Shown piece by piece: positions 1 through 7,073 of a stretch of 15,716 bases of DNA. The notes below the pieces were generated by a model. That model made no database searches, was not told where the DNA came from, and saw only the letters and a list, made by a program, of their open reading frames with translations. Both the position numbers and the translations under genes were made by a program. The first letter of the stretch is position 1; every line of letters starts with the position of its first letter. Source of the stretch: an uncultured Collinsella sp. (GTDB taxonomy: Bacteria; Actinomycetota; Coriobacteriia; Coriobacteriales; Coriobacteriaceae). The stretch spans positions 1-15,716 of the forward strand of contig CAUBTS010000043.1 in the NCBI GenBank assembly GCA_958438955.1, given 5' to 3'.

Positions 1-224
1 TCAACGCCAACATCGTGGGCTTTGGCGGCAAGATTACCGGCGAGTTCCTGATGGCCGATATCATGCTTGCCTTCCTGGAGGAGCCCTACGAGAAGACCCC
101 CGAGCACGATGCCCTGATCGCCAAGATCGATGCCTGCAATAAGGCCGACGCCGAGGCTCAGGCTGACCCGCACTTCTTTGACGAGTTCCTCGAGAAGTGG
201 GACCGCGGCGAGTACCACGACTAA
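1..224 (+). CDS. lacB: Galactose-6-phosphate isomerase subunit LacB (3' end only)
   Basis: The 5' part lies outside the window; the reading frame is open from base 3 to a TAA at 222-224, giving the last 73 residues of a protein that is normally about 170 residues. The visible part begins NANIVGFGGKITGEFLM and ends FFDEFLEKWDRGEYHD. Both stretches closely match, from memory, the C-terminus of staphylococcal/streptococcal LacB, a member of the RpiB/LacA/LacB isomerase family. LacB works with LacA to convert galactose-6-phosphate to tagatose-6-phosphate in the cytoplasm. lacA is expected just upstream but cannot be seen. The downstream lacX and lacC homologues support the assignment. The stop codon is followed after 2 nt by a structured element. 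A generic RpiB is less likely because the LacB-specific C-terminal tail is present. Confidence 0.88.
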   Translation, partial: NANIVGFGGKITGEFLMADIMLAFLEEPYEKTPEHDALIAKIDACNKADAEAQADPHFFDEFLEKWDRGEYHD

Positions 225-226
225 GG

Positions 227-379
227 GGTTCCGGCGTTCTACCGAACGCCGGACCGGCCGACGCTGCGAAGCCATCTGGCGGGCAATCTGCCGTTCAGCT
301 TCGGCGGCATGACCAGAAGGTCAATGCCGCCTCGCTTCATGGCACCTTGCCTCGCCAGCTGACTTCTCGCTGACGTTGG
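227..379 (+). ncRNA. Structured RNA element, copy A (five-helix fold, downstream of lacB)
   Basis: Folding by eye gives these helices. P1 is 227-239 with 244-255 around a TACC loop, with a bulged T. P2 is CCGACG 258-263 with CGTTGG 374-379. P3 is GAAG 268-271 with CTTC 363-366, CTGGCG 276-281 with CGCCAG 353-358, and GGCAA 282-286 with TTGCC 347-351, leaving T352 bulged. P4 is GCCG 290-293 with CGGC 302-305. P5 is GGCATGACC 306-314 with GGTC-A-ATGCC 319-328, closing an AGAA loop and leaving A323 bulged. The same architecture recurs at 2473-2624 with compensatory base changes in P1, P2, P3 and P4. The unpaired or constrained strings GGCAATCTG and CACCTTGC are identical in both. The + strand is inferred from its position 2 nt after the lacB stop. 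It could be a 3'-UTR or intra-operon regulatory RNA, a processing/stability element, or a structured mobile repeat. I do not recognise it as a named family. Confidence 0.75.
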
Positions 380-597
380 GGGTACCTGTGGGGTTACCGC
401 TGTTGTTGCGAAGCTTTCTGGTTCAGTAAGCTGCTCCGATAACACGTTTGCTTGCTGAGCTTGTGGGCTTCGTTTTGGCGGGACCCGGTATTCTGCAGCT
501 TTTCAATTGACGGCTCGCGTTTCTGTGAGGGGGCGCGGGCCGGTTTTCTATCAGCCCTATTGACTTGGCGGGCTGTCGTAAGAAAGGGAAGGCTCCT
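380..597. other. Gap between RNA copy A and lacX; no confident feature
   Basis: This is the rest of the 373-bp lacB-lacX gap. I see no gene. Two TTGAC strings (508-512 and 560-564) resemble -35 boxes, but neither has a good -10 at 16-18 bp. Whether lacX has its own promoter or is read through from lacB is therefore open. The ribosome binding site AAGGGAAGG lies just before the lacX start at 598. Confidence 0.4.
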
Positions 598-1479
598 ATG
601 GAGTTTGTTCTTGATAACGGTTCTATCCGCGTAGCACTGAGCACGGCGGGAGGGTCGTTCACTTCTATTGCGGCCAACGGCCGTGAGTGCCTGTGGCAGG
701 GTGATCCGGCGGTCTGGTCGGGCCAGGCACCCATTTGTTTCCCGATCTGCGGCGGCCTTCGTGACGGTCACGCAATGACCATGGGCGGCCGCGAGGTTAA
801 GCTCGCCCGTCACGGCTTTGCGCGCAAACAGGAGTGGAAGCTCGAGGAGCAGGGCGACAACATGGTTGCGCTGAGCCTAAGCTCTGCCGACCATGCCGAG
901 TTGCTCGAGCAGTACCCGTATCCGTTTAAGATCGTTGCTCGTTACACGATCGATGCGGCAAAGGTGGCCGTGTCGTACGAGGTGACCAATGAGGGCACCG
1001 AGGACATGCCGTTCTTTGTGGGCGGTCACCCTGGCTTTAAGTGCCCGCTCGACGAGGGCGAGTCCTATGACGACTACGAGCTCCGTTTCGATCAGCGTGA
1101 GGCGGCCGAGCTTTGCACCGCTGTTCCCTCCACAGGCCTGATCGATGTCGAGCACCGTAGCAAGAACCCGATGGTCGGCCACGATCTGCCGCTTACCCAT
1201 GAGCTCTTCGACTTCGCCGAGACCATCTTTGATGTGCTCGAGAGCCGCGTGGTTACGCTGACCAAGAAGACCGAGGACAAGGGCGTGCGCCTGACGTTCC
1301 CCGATATGCCGTACCTGATTGTGTGGAGCAAGCCCGAGGGCGACTTTGTGGCCGTGGAACCGTGGGGCGGCCTGTCTACCTGCTCCGACGAGGACGATAT
1401 TCTGGAGCACAAGCGCGGCTGCCTGGTGGCCAAGCCGGGGGAGACCGTTACCCGCGGCTTTGAGATCGAGATCCTTTAA
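598..1479 (+). CDS. lacX: LacX-type aldose 1-epimerase family protein
   Basis: This 293-residue protein belongs to the galactose mutarotase-like superfamily and resembles LacX of the lactococcal lac operon in length and motifs. The N-terminal GQAPICFPICGGLRDG (42-57), RHGFAR (71-76), VGGHPGF (141-147) and VAVEPWGG (251-258) correspond to family signatures. H72, H144 and E254 are the likely sugar-binding and catalytic residues. The expected role is interconversion of alpha and beta anomers of galactose or a related hexose or hexose phosphate. The true substrate of LacX proteins is poorly established. The ATG at 598 is preferred over the upstream in-frame start at 565 because AAGGGAAGG sits at the right distance. 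It lies between lacB and lacC on the same strand, which supports a role in the galactose-6-phosphate route. No signal peptide is seen, so it is cytoplasmic. Confidence 0.82.
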   Translation: MEFVLDNGSIRVALSTAGGSFTSIAANGRECLWQGDPAVWSGQAPICFPICGGLRDGHAMTMGGREVKLARHGFARKQEWKLEEQGDNMVALSLSSADHAELLEQYPYPFKIVARYTIDAAKVAVSYEVTNEGTEDMPFFVGGHPGFKCPLDEGESYDDYELRFDQREAAELCTAVPSTGLIDVEHRSKNPMVGHDLPLTHELFDFAETIFDVLESRVVTLTKKTEDKGVRLTFPDMPYLIVWSKPEGDFVAVEPWGGLSTCSDEDDILEHKRGCLVAKPGETVTRGFEIEIL

Positions 1480-1535
1480 CGAGCTATCGTATGTTTGGGG
1501 CCGCGCGTGTCGTGCCCCGGAAACAGGAGTTCAAC

Positions 1536-2471
1536 ATGATTCTGACCGTTACCATGAACCCGTCGATTGATACGCGCTATCAGCTCGACAAGTTGATCAT
1601 CGACGACGTGAACCGCGTGACGCCCGAAAAGACTGCTGGCGGTAAGGGCCTCAACGTGAGCCGTGTGCTGCTGCAGCTGGGAGATGACGTGCTCGCGACC
1701 GGTCTGCTCGGCGGCCACATGGGTGCCTATATGGCTGAGCTTATGGATGCCGACGGCGTCAAGAACGACTTTGTGCCCATCGCCGGTGAGACGCGCATTT
1801 GCCTGAATATTCTGCACGAGGGTAATCAGACCGAGCTTTTGGAGAGCGGCCCGCAGATCGCCCCGGCCGAGCTCGAGGCCTTTACGGCCAAGTTTACCGA
1901 GCTTGCAGCGAAGGCGGACGTTGTGACGCTTTCGGGCTCGCTGCCGCGTGGGGTCGATGCCGGCTACTATGCCGAGCTCGTCAAGATCGCCGAGGAGGCG
2001 GGCGCCAAGGTGCTGCTCGACACCTCGGGTGCATCGCTGGAGGCCGCGCTGGAGTCCGATGCCAAGCCTGAGCTCGTAAAGCCCAACCTGACCGAGATTA
2101 ACGGCCTGCTGGGTACGTCCTTTACGACCGATGATGTCGATGCCCTGCGCGAGGCGCTTGCCGCCGATGACCGCTTTGCCGGTATTCCCTGGGTTGTCGT
2201 TTCGATGGGCGCTGCCGGTTCGGTGGGCTTCCATGAGGGTCGTGCGTTCCGCGCCAAGACGCCCGCGATTGCGGCTGTGAACGCGACGGGTTCCGGCGAC
2301 TCGACCATCGCCGGCTTTGCGCATGCGATTGCTGCTGATGCCGACGACGTCACGGTGCTCAAGACCGCCAATACCTGCGGCAAGCTTAACGCCATGGATC
2401 CCAAGACCGGCCACCTGGTCATGGACCGCTGGGACGAGGTCTACAACAGCGTTGTCGTGACTGAACTGTAG
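1536..2471 (+). CDS. lacC: Tagatose-6-phosphate kinase LacC (PfkB family)
   Basis: This 311-residue PfkB/ribokinase-family sugar kinase phosphorylates tagatose-6-phosphate to tagatose-1,6-bisphosphate with ATP. TAGGKGLN (33-40) is the N-terminal substrate-binding signature. NATGSGDS (249-256) is the C-terminal PfkB signature, with the anion hole and catalytic base D255. HEGNQTELLE (94-103) and the tail KTANTCGKLNA (276-286) resemble staphylococcal LacC as I remember it more than FruK. The neighbouring lacB and lacX homologues favour LacC over 1-phosphofructokinase, though relaxed specificity is common in this family. The ATG at 1536 follows CAGGAG at 1524-1529 with suitable spacing. The upstream in-frame start at 1491 lies within the lacX-lacC gap and lacks a ribosome binding site. 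The 56-nt gap contains a small GGGGC/GCCCC hairpin. The TAG stop is followed after 1 nt by structured element copy B. Confidence 0.85.
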   Translation: MILTVTMNPSIDTRYQLDKLIIDDVNRVTPEKTAGGKGLNVSRVLLQLGDDVLATGLLGGHMGAYMAELMDADGVKNDFVPIAGETRICLNILHEGNQTELLESGPQIAPAELEAFTAKFTELAAKADVVTLSGSLPRGVDAGYYAELVKIAEEAGAKVLLDTSGASLEAALESDAKPELVKPNLTEINGLLGTSFTTDDVDALREALAADDRFAGIPWVVVSMGAAGSVGFHEGRAFRAKTPAIAAVNATGSGDSTIAGFAHAIAADADDVTVLKTANTCGKLNAMDPKTGHLVMDRWDEVYNSVVVTEL

Positions 2472-2472
2472 G

Positions 2473-2624
2473 GTTACGCGGTTTTACCAAACCGCGTAAC
2501 GGCGCGACGCTGCAAACGCCCCTAAGCGGCAATCTGACGTTCAATCGTCGGGCATGACCAAAAGGTCAATGCCCTCCTCTTTCACGTCACCTTGCTCGCT
2601 TAGGGGCGTTTTCGCTGTCGTTGC
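2473..2624 (+). ncRNA. Structured RNA element, copy B (five-helix fold, downstream of lacC)
   Basis: This is the second copy of the element at 227-379. P1 is a perfect 12-bp stem, 2473-2484 with 2489-2500, around the same TACC loop. P2 is GCGACG 2504-2509 with CGTTGC 2619-2624. P3 is a perfect 14-bp stem, 2515-2528 with 2597-2610, extended by GCAA 2529-2532 with TTGC 2592-2595 and the same bulged T (2596). P4 is GACG 2536-2539 with CGTC 2546-2549. P5 is GGGCATGACC 2550-2559 with GGTC-A-ATGCCC 2564-2574, around AAAA, with the same bulged A (2568). Against copy A, P1 differs at most pairs, P2 swaps C-G for G-C, and P4 swaps C-G for A-T, all preserving pairing. It lies between convergent lacC and galT and begins right after the lacC stop. 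It therefore cannot be a leader for a downstream + strand gene in this window. Confidence 0.75.
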
Positions 2625-2652
2625 CAAGACACCGGCGTTGCCCTGGTCGCAA

Positions 2653-2723
2653 GTAGTCATTGGGGACGCTCTTTAATGACTAGTCGTTTAAGAACGCCCC
2701 TTAAGAATGACCCCAATGACTAC
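2653..2723. repeat. REP-like palindromic repeat, copy X
   Basis: A perfect 13-bp inverted repeat bounds this 71-bp element: GTAGTCATTGGGG at 2653-2665 and its complement at 2711-2723. Inside is a second palindrome centred on GACTAGTC. A related element lies at 15547-15602 with the same GTAGTCATTGGGGACG start and the same GACTAGTC centre. A GTAG tetranucleotide next to a hairpin recalls REP sequences moved by REP-associated tyrosine transposases. No such transposase is in this window, so that link is inference. Confidence 0.7.
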
Positions 2724-2730
2724 ACTCAAA

Positions 2731-2768
2731 AACGGCGCCCGTCGGCGATGTTGCCGGCGGGCGCCGTT
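2731..2768 (-). terminator. Intrinsic terminator of galKT
   Basis: AACGGCGCCCG (2731-2741) pairs with CGGGCGCCGTT (2758-2768), and further pairing is possible inside. Read on the - strand the hairpin is followed by TTTTTGAG, a usable U-tract. It lies about 50 nt past the galT stop. The + strand side lacks a comparable T-run. Confidence 0.75.
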
Positions 2769-2818
2769 GTCGTGTGGGCGGTTATGTCGTGGCCGCTGAT
2801 GAGGCTCGAACCTGTATG

Positions 2819-4438
2819 CTACAGTGAGTCGATAAAGCGCTGTTGGGCGGCGCGGCCGGCTTCGTCCCACTTAAAGACGCCGGCGTTGTCGAGCACGTGG
2901 CCAAACACCACGCCGACCTCCTCGTGCAGGATATCGATGGCGTTGTCGGCCGTAAGCTCGTCGGCGCGGCGGGCAAAGACGTCCTCGGCCCACGCGGCGT
3001 GGCTGCGGCAAAGGTCGTCGCCCTCGAGCGCGCCGGCAAGGTCGTAGCTGGCATCGGCCTTGGCCGCCAGCAGGTGCTCGCGGACAGCGCCAAGCTCGGG
3101 AACCAGGCGCGGCGGCAAAATGGCCAGGCCCATGACCTCGATCAGGCCGATGTTCTCTTTCTTGATGTGGTGATACTCGGCATGCGGGTGGAATACGCCC
3201 AGCGGATGCTCGTCGGTTGTGATGTTGCAACGAAGCGCCAGGTAGGCCTCGTAGATTTCGCCGCCGGCATTGCCGCGGGAGTCGACGCGGCGGATGACGG
3301 GCGTCACGGTGTTGTGCGCTACGCCGTCGGCTGTGTGCGCGATGACGCCCACAGACTCATCGGTCCACTCGCGCCAGGCGAGGATAATCTTTTCGGTGGC
3401 GTCGAGCAGCTGGGCGCGGTCGTGCGAGCGCAGTCGCAGTACCGAGAGCGGCCACTGCAGAACGGTACCGCTGACCTGGTCAAAACCGGGCACGCTAAAC
3501 TGCGAGACCTCGGTGGCATGCATCATGGGGAACTCGTGCGCGCCGCCCTGGAAGTGGTCGTGCGACAGAATCGAACCGCCCACGATGGGCAGGTCGGCAT
3601 TGGAGCCTATAAAGTAGTGCGGGAACAGGTCCACAAAATCGAGCAGGCACGTCAGGCCCTTGCGGTCAACGTGCATAGGGCGATGCTCGGAGCTCATGGC
3701 AATGCAGTGCTCGTTAAAGTACGCGTACGGGCTGTATTGGAAGCCCCAGCGCTCGCCGTCGAGCTTAATGGGGATAACGCGCAGATTCTGGCGGGCGGGA
3801 TGGGCGCCGCCGTCGGCTGCAGCGGAGCGTCCGGGATAGCCTTCGTTTTCGATGCAGAGCTGGCAGGCGGGATACTTCTCGCCCGTGTTTTTGGCGGCGC
3901 CGGCCGCGGCAATATCGCGCGGGTCCTTTTCGGGCTTTGACAGGTTGATGGTAATCTCGAGGTCGCCCCAGTTGGTGGGGGTGCTCCATTTGATATTGCG
4001 CGCGATGGCGGCGCGGCGCACGTAGCCGGCGTCGCAGCACAGACCGTAGAACCAGTCGGTCGCGGCGCGGGGCTCGTTGACGCCCATGCGGCCGTTGAAC
4101 TCCTCGTTTACAACCGAAGGCCTCGGCATGAGTGCGCCCATGATGCGCATGGCGATGCGGTCGCGGCCCGACGCCGTGTCCTCGGCAGCACCGTTGGCAA
4201 CGGCAGCCTCGGAAAGCGCGGCAAGCGTGCCTTCAAGGTCAAAGTCGGGCAGGGTATCGGGGTGCAAGAGCGAGAGTTTCTCGACCTGGAGCGCCCAGGC
4301 CATGTCGAGCGCCGGGCCCGTAGCACCGATGCACTCGAGAATGGTGTTATACGCCCAGATGCGATCGTCCTGGCCGATCATCGATCGGTGGATAGCGTAT
4401 TCGATCAGGTTCTGCGCGGCCTCGCGCACGTCGGTCAT
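2819..4438 (-). CDS. galT: UDP-glucose--hexose-1-phosphate uridylyltransferase, class II
   Basis: GalT exchanges UMP between UDP-glucose and galactose-1-phosphate, the second step of the Leloir pathway, in the cytoplasm. The 539-residue length and the GGSILSHDHFQGG segment (around 287-299) mark the class II (Firmicutes-type) GalT family rather than the shorter HPH-type E. coli class. The H-D-H cluster at 293-295 and the following Q are the expected nucleotidyl-transfer site. YPACQLCIENEGYPG (189-203) is another family signature. The start at 4438 is chosen because it overlaps the galK stop as TAATG, which implies translational coupling. An ATG three codons upstream (4447) is also possible. 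It is the second gene of a galK-galT operon and is followed by an intrinsic terminator. Confidence 0.92.
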   Translation of the reverse strand: MTDVREAAQNLIEYAIHRSMIGQDDRIWAYNTILECIGATGPALDMAWALQVEKLSLLHPDTLPDFDLEGTLAALSEAAVANGAAEDTASGRDRIAMRIMGALMPRPSVVNEEFNGRMGVNEPRAATDWFYGLCCDAGYVRRAAIARNIKWSTPTNWGDLEITINLSKPEKDPRDIAAAGAAKNTGEKYPACQLCIENEGYPGRSAAADGGAHPARQNLRVIPIKLDGERWGFQYSPYAYFNEHCIAMSSEHRPMHVDRKGLTCLLDFVDLFPHYFIGSNADLPIVGGSILSHDHFQGGAHEFPMMHATEVSQFSVPGFDQVSGTVLQWPLSVLRLRSHDRAQLLDATEKIILAWREWTDESVGVIAHTADGVAHNTVTPVIRRVDSRGNAGGEIYEAYLALRCNITTDEHPLGVFHPHAEYHHIKKENIGLIEVMGLAILPPRLVPELGAVREHLLAAKADASYDLAGALEGDDLCRSHAAWAEDVFARRADELTADNAIDILHEEVGVVFGHVLDNAGVFKWDEAGRAAQQRFIDSL

Positions 4439-5643
4439 TACAGCCATGCCGCGTAAGCCCCCTTGTCAGAAATTGCGTAGTGGCGGGCAGAGCCCTCGCC
4501 CAGCCAGCCGTTCATCTTGGCGATGAAGGTGTCGACCAGATCGAGCGGCACGAAGGCCTGGATGGTGCCGCCAAAGCCGCCACCGTGAATACGAACGGCA
4601 CCGCGGCCGTCGAGCACGTGCTCGGCCAGCGCTAGGGCATACATTGAGGGCTGCTCGGAGCCCAGCTTGGCGACGACATTCTGCAGGTACATGGCAGAGC
4701 TGGCGCCGGACTCGCGCGTCAGGACCAGGAACTGGTCGATGTCGCCGGCGTTCAGGGCCGCCCAGCGCTTATCGACCAGGCCGTTCTCGTACCAGTAGTG
4801 AACGGCGCGCAGGCAGGCGCGGTCGCCCAGCTTGGTGCGCAGCTCGGGGAGCTTGGCGTCAAAGTCGGCAACATCGACCTCGCACAGGCGTTCCTTGCCA
4901 AACTCGGCAGCGACGTCCTGCATCTCGCGCGGAACGGCAGCGTAATCGTCGGTGGCGGCCACGTGGTCGGCGCCGACCTTAACGAGCACGAGCGCATAGC
5001 CGTGGTCCTCAAAGTTGAGCTCGAGCTTCTGGGTCTTAGGCTGAGCCTGGTCCTCAAAGTCCATGTAGGCAAGGCCGCCCAGACATACGGCGGTCTGGTC
5101 CATCAGACCGCAGGGCTTGCCGTAGTAGTTGTTCTCGGTGCGCTGGCTCATCTGAGCGAGCGTGACGGGTTCAATGGCGGGCGCGCCCCAGAGCGTCTCC
5201 ATGGCACGACCGTACGCGGCCTCGACGGCGGCAGAGCTGGAAAGGCCGCCACCCGAGGGGACGGAGCAGGTGAAGGCGAAGTCGAAGCCGTGGGGCTCAA
5301 CGCCAAGGGCTGCAATCTCGTGCGCCATGCCGCGGACGAGGCTTGCGGACGTGCCCTTCTCGGACTCCTGAACATCCAACGTGTCGAGCGTGATCTCAAA
5401 CGTAGGATAGCCCTCGTCGGCGACACGAATCTTGTTGGAGTCGGTTGCCACGGCGATGCCGTCGACGGCGACATCGAGCGAGCCGGCGATAACGTGGCCG
5501 CCCTCGTGGTCGGTGTGGTTGCCACTGATCTCGGAACGGCCGGGCGCGTGCACATGGAGCACCTGGCGATCGCCGATGGGGCCAAACTCCTCCTCAAACA
5601 GCTTGGTGAGCGTGGCGAGTGTCTTTTCGTCGAGGGTGGTCAT
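4438..5643 (-). CDS. galK: Galactokinase
   Basis: GalK phosphorylates galactose at C1 with ATP. The 401-residue GHMP-family kinase shows the galactokinase signature PGRSEISGNHTDHEGG (34-49), the ATP-binding GHMP motif CSVPSGGGLSSSAA (126-139), GLMDQ (179-183) with the likely catalytic base D182, and a C-terminal glycine-rich HGGGFGG motif. R36 and D45 are in place. The usual GEHTDYN is GNHTDHE here, so the E that normally helps bind sugar or position R36 is N42. I believe this variant occurs in other Gram-positive galactokinases, so it probably does not signal loss of function. The ATG at 5643 is preferred over the in-frame upstream ATG at 5730 because GAAAGGA precedes it and because the upstream stretch carries operator sites. 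It is first in the operon with galT. Confidence 0.93.
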   Translation of the reverse strand: MTTLDEKTLATLTKLFEEEFGPIGDRQVLHVHAPGRSEISGNHTDHEGGHVIAGSLDVAVDGIAVATDSNKIRVADEGYPTFEITLDTLDVQESEKGTSASLVRGMAHEIAALGVEPHGFDFAFTCSVPSGGGLSSSAAVEAAYGRAMETLWGAPAIEPVTLAQMSQRTENNYYGKPCGLMDQTAVCLGGLAYMDFEDQAQPKTQKLELNFEDHGYALVLVKVGADHVAATDDYAAVPREMQDVAAEFGKERLCEVDVADFDAKLPELRTKLGDRACLRAVHYWYENGLVDKRWAALNAGDIDQFLVLTRESGASSAMYLQNVVAKLGSEQPSMYALALAEHVLDGRGAVRIHGGGFGGTIQAFVPLDLVDTFIAKMNGWLGEGSARHYAISDKGAYAAWL

Positions 5644-5684
5644 GGGGGTCCTTTCTTTGGCGCGCACGGATGAGTTTTGCGTCG

Positions 5685-5701
5685 TTATGAGTACGTTAAC
5701 A
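5685..5701. promoter_or_regulatory. Probable LacI-family operator O1 (galK side)
   Basis: TTATGAGTACGTTAACA is an exact inverted copy of the site at 5752-5768. It has the central CG typical of LacI-family operators and lies 42 nt upstream of the galK start, where bound repressor would block transcription. The divergent LacI-family gene at 5982 is the natural candidate protein. Confidence 0.7.
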
Positions 5702-5751
5702 ACTTGAAGCGGCATGAACCAAGTGTTCACAATACCGCACGTTACGGGCTA

Positions 5752-5768
5752 TGTTAACGTACTCATAA
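5752..5768. promoter_or_regulatory. Probable LacI-family operator O2
   Basis: TGTTAACGTACTCATAA is the perfect reverse complement of O1, with centres 67 bp apart. Paired sites at this distance could allow looping or flank the galK promoter. A weak - strand promoter can be drawn between them (TTGGTT, 18 bp, TAACGT), with its -10 overlapping O1. Confidence 0.7.
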
Positions 5769-5875
5769 CACATCGCTTGTCACTTTTTGAGAATCTGGTA
5801 ATCGGTAGAAATTCAGCCGTGAACGGTACTGCCGTATGGACTTATAAAGCAGAAGAGATGCAGATAGAAAAAGTA

Positions 5876-5888
5876 GAGTACGTTAACA
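5876..5888. promoter_or_regulatory. Probable LacI-family operator O3 (regulator side)
   Basis: GAGTACGTTAACA repeats the 13-bp core of O1 in the same orientation. It sits 94 nt upstream of the GTG start of the LacI-family gene, so it may serve autoregulation. The rest of the 338-bp galK-regulator gap holds no gene. TTATAA at 5842-5847 is the only notable -10-like string for the regulator. Confidence 0.6.
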
Positions 5889-5981
5889 TGCGTCCGACGA
5901 TAGCGGGCCTCGGCGCGGGATGTATTTCTGCCCGGGCCGGCATTCACGCTATTCAGATCTCGCAAGGGTGAAGGTGATCCT

Positions 5982-7013
5982 GTGGCAAGGCGCCCGTCCA
6001 ACGATACCAGTTCGCGTCCGGTCTCCATGGCCGACGTCGCCCGCGCTGCCGGCGTTTCGCAGCAGACGGTTTCGCGCGTCGCCAACGGCTTGCCTAACGT
6101 TAACGAGCAGACGCGCCAGCGCGTACAGGCCGCTATGCAAAAGCTCGGCTTTCGTCCGAGTTATGCCGGTCGCTCGCTGCGCGACGGCCGTTATCATTCG
6201 GTCGGCCTGTGCGTCAACGATGTCACCAAGTTCGGCAACCTCTCAATGATCGACGGCATCGCCAGCGCTGCTCGCGAGCATAATTGCGCCATCACGCTGG
6301 TCGAGATGTCCAAGACCGAGGAGTTTTCGCTTGCCGAGGCCACGCGTCGTATGGCCGCATTGCCGGTGGACGGCATCATTATCGGCATGAGTCGCATGGC
6401 GCCCGATTTTGAGACGTTTGATCCACTGCCGGGCATTGGCACGGTCATCGTTACCATGTACGCGCACCCGCGGGTGACCACGGTCGATTCCGACCATTAC
6501 GGCTGCTCGCTATTGCTTATGGATCACCTGTTTGAGCTAGGGCACGAGCAGATTCGCTATATTGGCGGCCCGTCATTCTCGGTCGACGAGCAATTTCGTC
6601 GCGCCGGTTGGCAGGATGCACTCGAGCGTAAACACATCGAGCCGGCAGAGCCGCTCGAGGGCGACTGGTCTGCCAACAGCGGCTACGAGGCCGGCAGGTA
6701 CCTGGCCGAGCACGATCGCACCATGACGGCGATTTACGCGGCAAACGACCAGATGGCAAATGGCGCCATCGCTGCATTGCGCGATAGCGGCTTGCGCGTG
6801 CCCGAGGACGTGAGCGTGGTGGGCGTCGACGATTCACTCGATGATTTTGTGGCACACAACGAGCTCACGACCGTGCGATTCGATCTACATCAGCGCGGAC
6901 GCGAGGTGTTTGAGCATGCGGTTCCCGAGGCGGGTACGGCGGGCAAAACCGTTGCCATTCGTATTCCCGGCCAGCTCATTATTCGACATAGCACGGCAGC
7001 TCCGCGCGCATAG
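5982..7013 (+). CDS. LacI-family transcriptional regulator, likely galactose operon repressor
   Basis: This 343-residue protein has an N-terminal LacI helix-turn-helix (residues 17-40, with ADVARAAGVSQQTVSRVANG) followed by the usual hinge region. The periplasmic-binding-protein-like effector domain runs from about residue 72 to the end. VDGIIIGMS and the C-terminal VPEDVSVVGVDDS motif are family hallmarks. It is divergent from galK, and three matching GAGTACGTTAACA sites fill the intergenic region, so control of galKT with galactose or a derivative as inducer is likely. The GTG start at 5982 follows GAAGGTGA. An ATG at 6027, directly before the helix-turn-helix, is an alternative. The effector is not deducible from sequence alone. 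Confidence 0.88.
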   Translation: MARRPSNDTSSRPVSMADVARAAGVSQQTVSRVANGLPNVNEQTRQRVQAAMQKLGFRPSYAGRSLRDGRYHSVGLCVNDVTKFGNLSMIDGIASAAREHNCAITLVEMSKTEEFSLAEATRRMAALPVDGIIIGMSRMAPDFETFDPLPGIGTVIVTMYAHPRVTTVDSDHYGCSLLLMDHLFELGHEQIRYIGGPSFSVDEQFRRAGWQDALERKHIEPAEPLEGDWSANSGYEAGRYLAEHDRTMTAIYAANDQMANGAIAALRDSGLRVPEDVSVVGVDDSLDDFVAHNELTTVRFDLHQRGREVFEHAVPEAGTAGKTVAIRIPGQLIIRHSTAAPRA

Positions 7014-7073
7014 TTTGTGCAGGTAAACGGCGCTTTATCGCATCTCAATAACAATCGGTAAGGATGCCGGCAG

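Noticed and set aside
227..255. P1 of copy A (and 2473-2500 of copy B) as ordinary intrinsic terminators
   Set aside because: The stems are terminator-like but are not followed by T-runs, and they are part of a larger conserved fold continuing for more than 120 nt.
227..379. Copy A as a classical riboswitch for lacX
   Set aside because: It is over 200 nt from the lacX start with no visible expression platform, and its twin copy B has no downstream + strand gene at all. A ligand-binding role cannot be excluded, but a leader riboswitch is not supported.
2817..2831. GCTACAGTGAGT near the galT stop matching the permease relic at 15624-15635
   Set aside because: The match is only 12 bases, does not extend and is in an unrelated coding context; it is best taken as chance.
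2843..3940. Long 365-codon + strand ORF opposite galT
   Set aside because: It is a shadow of galT, whose protein is well conserved; high-GC genes commonly leave an open antisense frame. The same holds for the long frames opposite galK, fprA, the DeoR-type gene, aldolase and transporter.
5714..5971. 85-codon + strand ORF between galK and the LacI-type regulator
   Set aside because: It lies over the operator sites, has no ribosome binding site or recognisable protein features, and is explained as chance in control DNA.
6095..6106. AACGTTAAC inside the regulator coding sequence as a fourth operator
   Set aside because: It matches only part of the core, lacks the GAGTAC half, and encodes conserved residues of the DNA-binding domain.
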